64,000 nucleotides of DNA from Crotalaria pallida. Its lineage: Eukaryota > Streptophyta > Magnoliopsida > Fabales > Fabaceae. Positions 56,737-64,000 of the stretch are shown in pieces. A program made the position numbers and the translations under genes. The notes under the pieces are model-generated. The model was given only the letters and a program-made list of their open reading frames with translations, made no database searches and had not been told where the DNA came from. Every line of letters begins with the position of its first letter. Positions within the stretch are counted from its first letter, which is position 1. The stretch covers positions 78,759,001 through 78,823,000 of the forward strand of contig CM075656.1 in the NCBI GenBank assembly GCA_037953625.1. Direction: 5' to 3'.

Positions 56737-57837
56737 TAACATTTACGTGGCATTAAAAATATCACATATATGTGGCATTGGGCAGCGTTGATCAAGGAAC
56801 AAAAACACTTTGGCCTGTGCTTGTTGCATTGCAATTTGCACATTTGCACTTCATTCTATGTTCCTATAATATACTACTTGTTCTACGTATGTGTTGAAAT
56901 ATTCCAATCATGTACTAGTTGCGTTATGATCATGAGAGTCGCGTATATTTCTGAGTTTGCTCAGTTTCTTTAGCCACATGTAGCTGCTCTAATTGGTCAT
57001 TTTTGTTGTTTACTAAGATATAATATCATAGCATGCAGCACAGAACTAGTGTTGCAATTAAGCAACTAGCTAGCTACTATCATCTAATGTTGCATCAGTT
57101 GACTTTAATTTTCCATAGAAAAAAAGTGCACATATAGTGTGTGTATATATATATAAATAAATCAGGAAGTTTGGTTGTTTAGGTGACAAGAAATTATCAA
57201 CATGAACCAAAGAGATTGACCAAACAATTTTTTTTTGGTTAACAGATTGACTAAATAATTTAATTCAGCGGAGACTTAAAAAACTGACTATGACCAACTT
57301 TTTAATAATTCTTTTTTTTTCAAAAGAAGCTTTTGACTATAACTTTGTTGGAACCAAACATTGTTTAGGAAGATTTCATTGGATTTAATATGATAGGATT
57401 AAAAGTTACTAGGTCAAATCAACTCTGCATCACATGCTTAAGCTCGGTATTAGATATTCTTAAGAAGTACTAAAATAACGGTTATAGTATGTAGGTTTTT
57501 TGTTGAAACTATAGTGGAAATCATCAAAGTCAAATCATCCAGTTGCTAGCTTAGCAAGTAGCAATGACAATCAACAAGGTTATATAAATTGTATTTCTTT
57601 TTCAGTCAAACTATAAGTGATGTTTATGCATGGTTTTAGTTAATTAATAAGGTGTATCTTATATGTTTAATTACGTTTTGATAGATACCTCCTGAATAAT
57701 CATTTTATTAATAAACACGCTAGCATGCCAGCATGTTATAAATTACTATAAGAAACTTGGCGTGAGCTCTAATTAGGTATGGTACGGTGCGAGGTTTGAT
57801 TCAATTATGTAATTAATTATGTTTAGAATTGTTTTGT

Positions 57838-57849
57838 CTTATAAATAGG
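57838..57849 (+). promoter_or_regulatory. TATA box of the small membrane protein gene
   Basis: CTTATAAATAGG is a good plant TATA box 122-133 bases before the ATG at 57971. An acceptor-like TTTTTTTTTCAG at 57939 could end a short 5' UTR intron, but it is not required. Confidence 0.4.
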
Positions 57850-57970
57850 ATTGTCCTCTGAGTAATTAATTTTTTTTTGCGTGTCTCAATTTTATAATTA
57901 ATACTATTCTCATACTTTTTTCTCCATTTTTTTTTTCAGGTTTATTGTTTGAAAGACACTACGGAACACC

Positions 57971-58297
57971 ATGACACTCGCAAACAGCATAATTGTGACA
58001 TTGATTTTAGTCGTTTCCTTGTTAATAATAGCGGCATCGATTGAGGCTCGGGATCTTGGTGAGAAAAGCATTGAATCTGATTCAACAATGAAGGGAGCTC
58101 AAGTTCTAGCTGGGAACTCATCAGACGATGAAAGCAAATCTCATCGGAAAAAAATGATAATCACAATAGTGGTTGTTTGTGTTGTTGTGTTGGTGGTGGT
58201 ACTATTGGGCATTATTGTAATATGGCTTAATTGGACCAAGTGTGTGGCAGTGTGTTGCATTATTCACTGTCTAATAGTATCAAAAATATTAAGATGA
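57971..58297 (+). CDS. small putative membrane protein, 108 aa, single exon
   Basis: The frame starts at an ATG in good context (ACACCATGACA). The first 27 residues are a hydrophobic signal or anchor (SIIVTLILVVSLLIIAASIEA). A polar Ser/Asp/Glu/Lys stretch of about 35 residues follows, ending SHRKKM. Then comes a strong transmembrane segment (IITIVVVCVVVLVVVLLGII) and a Cys-rich tail (CVAVCCIIHC). It has an upstream TATA box and an AATAAA-type signal near 58444. I do not recognise the family; plants encode many such short secreted or membrane proteins. A real gene is more likely than not, given promoter placement and the non-random signal, spacer and TM layout. Confidence 0.5.
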   Translation: MTLANSIIVTLILVVSLLIIAASIEARDLGEKSIESDSTMKGAQVLAGNSSDDESKSHRKKMIITIVVVCVVVLVVVLLGIIVIWLNWTKCVAVCCIIHCLIVSKILR

Positions 58298-58489
58298 AAA
58301 AAGTATACATAAGAGCTTCAACCAACGGAATTGCATTGTCCATTTTCTCTTGGAAAAAAGCTGTTTGGATTTGTTTTATAATTATGATATGATTTGTATC
58401 CGTCTTAAAAATATGGTCATCTTCATGTAAATTTGAACATATTAATAAAAAAAAATTTAATATGTTTTTGTCCAAGGAAACATAACGAT

Positions 58490-58730
58490 TTTTGGTTTTA
58501 ATACCTAAAAAGTTTTTCGTTGGTTTTGGTCTTTAAATATTTCAAAATTTTGATTTTAATTCCTTGTGACGACATGGATTCGGATGATTGCCCCACCTGA
58601 CATAATAATTGCGGAAGTAGCCAATTATGATATTGACACATCATCTCCAGGAATTAAAATCAAGATTTTAAAATATGTAAGGATCAAAAGAAAAAAAAAT
58701 TGAAGGACTAAAACAAAAAATAGCTAAATA
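58490..58730. mobile_element. degenerate foldback (MITE-like)
   Basis: The left arm TTTTTGGTTTTAATACCTAA...TCTTTAAATATTTCAAAATTTTGATTTTAATTCCT pairs imperfectly with the right arm AGGAATTAAAATCAAGATTTTAAAATA...AAAC (ellipses mine). The loop contains GACGACATGG and TGATATTGACACATCATC. No target-site duplication identified. Confidence 0.55.
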
Positions 58731-60663
58731 TTCAGGGGGGGAAAATATTTAAATAATAAAAAAAAGTTTATACACGTACATGTGGTGGACTATTCTTCTT
58801 CATTCCCAACATGAAAAGCTATCAAATTAATTACTACTACTCCTATGTCTTAAGTCTTAACCGAGCTATGGTTTTTATTTTCGAAAGCAAAGTCTCAAGC
58901 AAATCAATATGATGCCGGATATGATAAATATATTTGATAGGGAATTTCTATAAAACGTCTTACTAAAGAAAAAAAACGATAGAAGTTCATTCTTTACTCT
59001 TCATTTCCATATATACTTCTCTTCCAAATCGTCATTAGCCAAATAGGCAAATTAAATAAATAAGATTATCCTTCAAAAAAGAATTAATGAAAATATCTAA
59101 TTTAAAAATGACACTCTCTCGACTCTCTATTGTAAGAAAAAATAACATAAGTTACACTTATTTAAAAAGTTAGTTGAGTGTATTTGATTTTTTTAAATTT
59201 ATTAAAAATGTAGTTACTTTAAGGAAGTTGCATTGAGAATAAAAAAAAATAAATGAAATAACTATTTTCTAGGTATATTTTAGGAATAATTGAATTGAAA
59301 AATAGAAAATTAGTTAACTTTTTCTTATATTGGATACCAAAATAAGTATGTCTTATTTTTCTTATATTAGAAATCAAATGGAGTATAGTCCAACAAAATT
59401 TAAGAGCAGAAAACCTCCTTCCTTACAAGGCAATAACAATGAGTTAATGAATGGCATATTTTCTTGTATACATAAGAGCTACATGTTGGCTTTGCTTATA
59501 CCATCTTCTTCTATTGAATGAATTGTATATTTCCCCTTCAAAAATAATAATAAAAATAATAAGTTAATGCATAAATCAATTTTCAATGATGAAAAAAATA
59601 TTATTACTAAATTTTAGTAACCCGTGCATGGCACGAGCTAAAAGCTACGTTTATATATATCCTTATAAAAGTGTATGTATGATCATCAACAAAGCCCAAC
59701 ACAGTTGCTAGATAGTTAGCTTTTTTAAGCATGATATCAAGTTATACCCATTTTGGCGATCTTTCTACCTCAAAAGAGATTAGTTTCCGATTATCATCGG
59801 AAGGATACCTTAGATTTTAAAAAAAAGTATGTATGATAGGTGTTTGCTATGGAGAGAATTTAGTAATAATTTCAGAGTCAAAGGATTAACAATTTAGAGA
59901 CAAAGGTTTTCTTCTGTAAACTTTAATGATACAAAGGGGATTTTCTAATTAACTAATTAATTAGGAATTTTCTTGAGGAGATTTGTCTCTCCCATTCCTT
60001 TGAGAAAGGATGTGAGTTTGTTTTTCCCCAATTTATCTAGGTTTTGTCTTGCATTTGTGTAAGTTTTTTTGTTTTGTGTATTTTCATGGAGGGATGTCTC
60101 TGGATAGTTTCTATTTTCCAGATCTGATGGTTATCCTCTCTGCTCTAATAATTGGAAGGCTACTCGTCGACGAGACAGATGTCCCTTTGCCGACTGTTGA
60201 TTTGGCTACCCTCCAATGACTCTCTCGTTCTAGATCTGAGATTCTTTGTCGCCGTCGAACTGAGCTTAGTCATAGACTCCCAGCATCCATGAGATTGTTA
60301 TCTTGGAATTAAAGGCTATTGAATCTCCTGTTCGAGTCCGGTTTTGACAGTTGCTGATGATCCATGTCCACATAGAAGAGTATGTTGATACAATGTATTT
60401 TGCTTTCCCTTTTAACTATTATTAATGTGAAATTTCTTATACTGTTTCTTATCTATGAATAAAATACATCTTTCACTTGAAAATAAAGGAACTTGCTTTG
60501 TAGTAAAGCAAGCAAACAAGCATTGATACACTTCAATTCAATCTGATTTACAGTATTGTCACCCAATTAAAGAATTTATCAAAAATGGCCTAAACCATTT
60601 GGAAAAAAAAAATTAAAAAACAGAGAAAAAGAAAAGAGGGTGTGAGAGATAAAAAACATTATA
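58731..60663. other. intergenic stretch 3' of the ACC synthase gene
   Basis: 58731-59640 is AT-rich with MITE-like remains (ACTTTTTCTTATATTGGATACC and similar). Bases 59980-60400 are more balanced in composition (CTCGTCGACGAGACAG, GCCGTCGAACTGAGC) but contain stops in all frames; they may be a decayed retroelement leader. No gene supported. Confidence 0.35.
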
Positions 60664-62529
60664 TCAATATAATTTTTGTGTCCTTTTTGTTCTTTTTGCC
60701 ATGAAGTCACGTATTCTTTTCAATGCTAACTCCAATGTTTGCTCACTCATATTTGCAAAGCAAACCCTGAACCAACCTGGTTCAGAACATTGGCATGAAG
60801 ATCCTGGTGATATATTGAGTTTCATTTCATTCAAAATCTCATTCCAAAGCTCCAATTCACCTTTCCTTGTTGCTTTCTTTTCCTTCACTAGCAATGGACT
60901 TAGATTCATCCAACAAAACAACCCTGCATTCCCTTTCAAACACTCAATCCCTGCACTCCTCAACCCTTCAATTATCATTGTGTATCTCTTTCTCAACCTT
61001 TCTCTATTAGTCTTAATGTAGTTCTCAGTGAATTCCTTATCTGATAGCATAGAAGCCAAGAGGTGCTGTGTTTGAGAGGATATTAATGTGAAACTTGACA
61101 TTCTTCTAGCTGTGGTAACAACTTTGTCATTGTATGAATAAATGGTGCCAACTCTGAAGCCAGGAAGACCAAGATCTTTGGAGAGGCTATAAACAATGTG
61201 AACTCTTTCAGCATTTTTGTAGTTTCTAGCTTCAAGGATTTCTGCTATGCTTATGAAGTCTTCTGAGGAGGAGAAGACTGAGCCTGAGTAGATTTCATCC
61301 GAGACAAGATGGATGTTCTTGTGAGTCACAAAGTCAAGAATCTCCTCAAGAACCTTGCGTTGTATTGTTGCACCTAAGGGGTTTGAGGGGTTTGTGATTA
61401 GGACTCCCTTCGCTTTAAAGTTCATGGCTTCTGCTTCTTTGTATGCAGCCTCTAATGCTTGTGGAGTTATCTGGAAATTGTTTGAACTGTCACAGTGGAT
61501 TGGAACTATGTTTACGCCAGTTCTCCACCTTAAATCTCTATCAAATCTGCAAACCAAAATCCTTATTAGTATATTATTCATATATACCTTTTCAATATGG
61601 TAATATATGACAATAATGTTTTTTCATTTCTTACATGTTTGTGGTCGACAACTTTTATACAATTTTAAATTTTTTTACTTTGTGTCGTAAAATAAAACAT
61701 AGAGTATTACAATATAAAGTGTCAATACTTTGTATTATAAAACTCAAAGTTATACGAAACAAAAGTTGTTACCCACAAATGTACCGATAATAGTATTGTA
61801 TTATGTATATTTTTTTATAGTGTGCACATTAAGCAACCAGGCCAGTTTCAAAGAAAAAAAAGGTTGAAGTTTGAACCATATGATATAATAATATGTAGAA
61901 GTGGTTAATATCTTACCCAGGGTAGTATGGGGTTGGAACAAGTAAAGCATCTCCTGGGTTAGCAAGGATGAAAGTTAAGAGCTCATTGGCTGCAGTAGCA
62001 CCTGCAGTGAGGACAATTCTGTCAGCCTCAAATTTGGCTCTCCCTCCTCTTATTTGTTCCATGAAGCTTGCCATTGCTGTTCTGAATGACTTAAGTCCAT
62101 GATAATCTTGAAACAAAGCATTCTCTCTGAAACCAGGAGCTCCTTTTCCCCATGTAATGCTTGCCTCTGAATGTTCTTCCAAATACTTCTCAAGCAAATC
62201 AAATGAAACCTGCACATTCATCATTAACAAAAAAAAAAGTTATTAATATAATTAATTAACTAGTTGAGCTAAGCAATTATATGCTTAGAATTATGTAACA
62301 ATATTTTTTTTTTGTTAGTAAGCAATTATATACTCTCTCTCTATATATATATACTTACTTGATTCTCTGCCAAGCCCATTTGAATGACTCCAGAGGGGTT
62401 AGTGAATTGATGATAGGGATCTTCATCATAGGCTTTCCATCCAGCAAAGTAAGGGGAATCTTCTCCATGAGTTGAAGAAATTGCAATGTTTGAAAGCTCA
62501 ACACAACCTTGCTCTATCTCAATACCCAT
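60664..62529 (-). CDS. ACS: 1-aminocyclopropane-1-carboxylate synthase, 3 exons, 448 aa
   Basis: Minus-strand exons 62529-62359, 62209-61917 and 61546-60664 join in frame. The enzyme is PLP-dependent and cytosolic; it converts S-adenosylmethionine to ACC, the committed step of ethylene synthesis. Motifs in order: SPYFAGWKAYDEDPYH, NPSGVIQMGLAENQ, FQDYHGLKSFRTAMASFM, LTAGATAANELLTF, PTPYYPGFDRDLRWRTG, NPSNPLG, DEIYSG, and SLSKDLGLPGFRVG with the PLP lysine at residue 278. The C-terminus ends within about 15 residues of the last conserved helix (ALKRIRDFM), with a basic KRTKRTQKLY tail. It lacks both the MAPK-site serines and the RLSF CDPK site of types 1 and 2, so it looks like a type 3 ACS. 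That would imply turnover control other than by those kinases (inference). Confidence 0.96.
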
Positions 62530-62664
62530 AGCTAGCTAGCTTCCTTGCTAATAGAAAAGTCCTCAAATAGTGAGGAGTTTTGGAAGCTGCTAATAAGGGT
62601 AATAGAGAAAGAGAGAAGAGAAGTGGATATTGAGAATGTTGAATGAAACTTTATTCTAAACTCA

Positions 62665-62677
62665 CTCTATATATAGG
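62665..62677 (-). promoter_or_regulatory. TATA box of ACC synthase
   Basis: CCTATATATAGAG on the minus strand lies about 140 bases upstream of the ATG at 62529, leaving a leader of roughly 100 bases rich in AGAGAA/CTCTTC. Confidence 0.55.
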
Positions 62678-62699
62678 CTTTGAGTCTTGGGACACCAAA

Positions 62700-63039
62700 A
62701 AAAACAATGTTATTCAAACATCTGTATTTGATATCTGTACGAGACATCTATCTTTTTTTGTAAAATCTAATGGGTCCTGCAGTTTCTTTTTCTTACCGGA
62801 CCCACCAATTTTTACCCAAAAAAACATATGTCACCCCAAATATCAAATACGGATGTCATTTAAACATTTAAAAAAAAAAAAAAGGTCCCTTCAACTTGCA
62901 TGGCTGGCACAAAAAAATGGAGGGGAAAAAATTATATATCAATTATTGATTCTCTAGTGTAAGCAAATCGGAGCTTTACCTTTTAGGCTTTTATTTACAG
63001 AGACTTAGTGACAACTGTGACCATCTGCGAGATTCACAC

Positions 63040-63102
<63 letters not shown>

Positions 63103-63178
63103 CTAGCTAATATACCACCCCCTTGCTTTAAGTTTTTATCAATTTTAAATCGGTTTAATTGAGCAGGTTATAGTTTAT
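62700..63178. other. ACC synthase upstream region with a TA microsatellite
   Basis: AT-rich sequence. TGTATTTGATATCTGTACGAGA near 62723 and CAAATACGGATGTCATTTAAAC near 62843 form loose inverted partners. No gene. The (TA)n tract is listed separately. Confidence 0.4.
63042..63099. repeat. (AT)n microsatellite, about 29 units
   Basis: An uninterrupted AT tract of 58 bases lies about 510 bases upstream of the ACC synthase start codon; likely hypervariable. Confidence 0.97.
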
Positions 63179-63179
63179 A

Positions 63180-63499
63180 CTCCCTTCCGTATTTAACTTT
63201 TGGCCTGAATATATAATCATGTTTTTTTTTTGTTTTTTTTTTCCAAAATTTTAAACATTCTTTCAATTATTTTTTCAATTCCTCGTTAATTCTATTTTTA
63301 TTTTCTTTTCCATCTCTAAATTACTATACATTAATTAATAAATACACTTCTTAATAAAAATTAAATACTACAACAATTTTTAATAACGATTAAATAGGGA
63401 TATTTTAGACAAAAAAAACATATAAAATTTACAATAATCAACAATTTCTTAATATATGTGCACTATCTTTAAAAACCAAAAGTTAAGGAATTGAGGAAG
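63180..63499. mobile_element. Stowaway-like MITE
   Basis: CTCCCTTCCGTATTTAACTT on the left and the inverse of CTTCCTCAATTCCTTAACTT on the right both continue TTGG. TA flanks both ends (63178-63179 and 63500-63501). Length 320 bp. Confidence 0.75.
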
Positions 63500-63548
63500 T
63501 ACTAATTAATATAGTCATTTTGCATACAAATTAAAATTATGTGGGTTA

Positions 63549-63873
63549 CTCTTTTCCTCCCATAAGTTAATTAAGCAGTTTAAAATTATGAAGACAAATT
63601 AAAAAATTTGATTAAATGATGTAAAAATTTAATATATTTTTATTAAAATATTCCTATTTAAAAATTGGAAAAAAATAATAATAATAAATGTATGAAAACT
63701 ATATTAAAAATAGATGAAGCAATTGGTCGTGAAAAAGGGAATGTGATAAAGAAAGATATGCTTGAAAAAATTATAAATGAGTATTAAGTTTTTAAAATTA
63801 CATACTATATATATATATATATATGAGACAAGACAAAATGACCAAAACTACATTACTTATGGGACGGAAGGAG
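63549..63873. mobile_element. Stowaway-like MITE
   Basis: CTCTTTTCCTCCCATAAGTT on the left and the inverse of CTCCTTCCGTCCCATAAGTA on the right, flanked by TA (63547-63548 and 63874-63875). A further end of the same type, TTTCATCTGTCCCATAAGTT, begins at about 63907 and is cut by the window end. Confidence 0.75.
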
Positions 63874-64000
63874 TATTTAATATGGTCAATTATTTCCTTG
63901 TTTAGTATTTCATCTGTCCCATAAGTTACGCAATTTTCGTCATTTTACATTGCCTCATACATTACATGGATTTATCATGTGTTTGATGTAGTGTTTATTA

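Larger units (their letters stand above)
54784..57960. other. long intergenic stretch with foldback elements only
   Basis: No supported gene. Recognisable structure is limited to the MITE at 55357-55502 and the foldback at 56247-56736. A frame at 56770-56973 (67 codons, Cys-rich) has no family and no promoter context. The last 100 bases before 57960 are the probable promoter of the small membrane protein. Confidence 0.4.

Overview
The window is AT-rich plant nuclear DNA. Genes are spliced, with small exons and AT-rich introns, and transposable elements and their relics are dense. Protein similarity as I recall it, the Ogre/Tat-type LTR and the many Stowaway-like MITEs suggest a papilionoid legume, perhaps of the Medicago/Trifolium/pea group. 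That placement is inference; no species marker was read directly.

Seven host genes can be reconstructed with good confidence. From left to right they are: the first coding exon of cytosolic ribosomal protein L31 (minus strand, rest off the left edge); deoxyhypusine synthase (plus, 7 exons, 365 aa); a cystatin-fold protein (plus, 3 exons, 175 aa); an IST1-like ESCRT-III regulator (minus, 7 exons, 1046 aa); a secretory phospholipase A2 (minus, 4 exons, 143 aa); mitochondrial ATP synthase subunit g (minus, 2 coding exons, 122 aa); and a 1-aminocyclopropane-1-carboxylate synthase (minus, 3 exons, 448 aa). A single-exon small membrane protein at 57971-58297 is plausible. An NLR-like fragment near 8.5 kb is probably a relic. 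The genes act in unrelated pathways, and nothing suggests a cluster or operon.

The rest is a layered transposon landscape in which many boundaries can be read from target-site duplications (TSDs). A family of 0.8-1.2 kb Mutator-like elements has five copies, at 2.0, 10.9, 14.5, 48.9 and 53.9 kb. The three best copies have perfect 9-bp TSDs, and their interiors differ. A 6.8-kb unit at 26924-33755 has TG...CA ends and a 5-bp TSD and looks like a giant solo LTR. It holds an intact 148-codon ORF, a promoter-like 5' segment, and a nested 396-bp Cassandra-type solo LTR with a 5S-rRNA-derived domain and its own 5-bp TSD. A 3.0-kb Ogre/Tat-like solo LTR lies at 35680-38715. A duplicated segment (39.9-41.6 and 42.2-43.0 kb) has a long-TIR element in one copy only, so the other copy preserves the empty site. 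hAT, Stowaway-like, SINE and LINE relics fill most of the remaining space.

All calls were made by eye from motifs, reading frames, splice sites and repeat termini. Exon junctions are predictions without transcript support.
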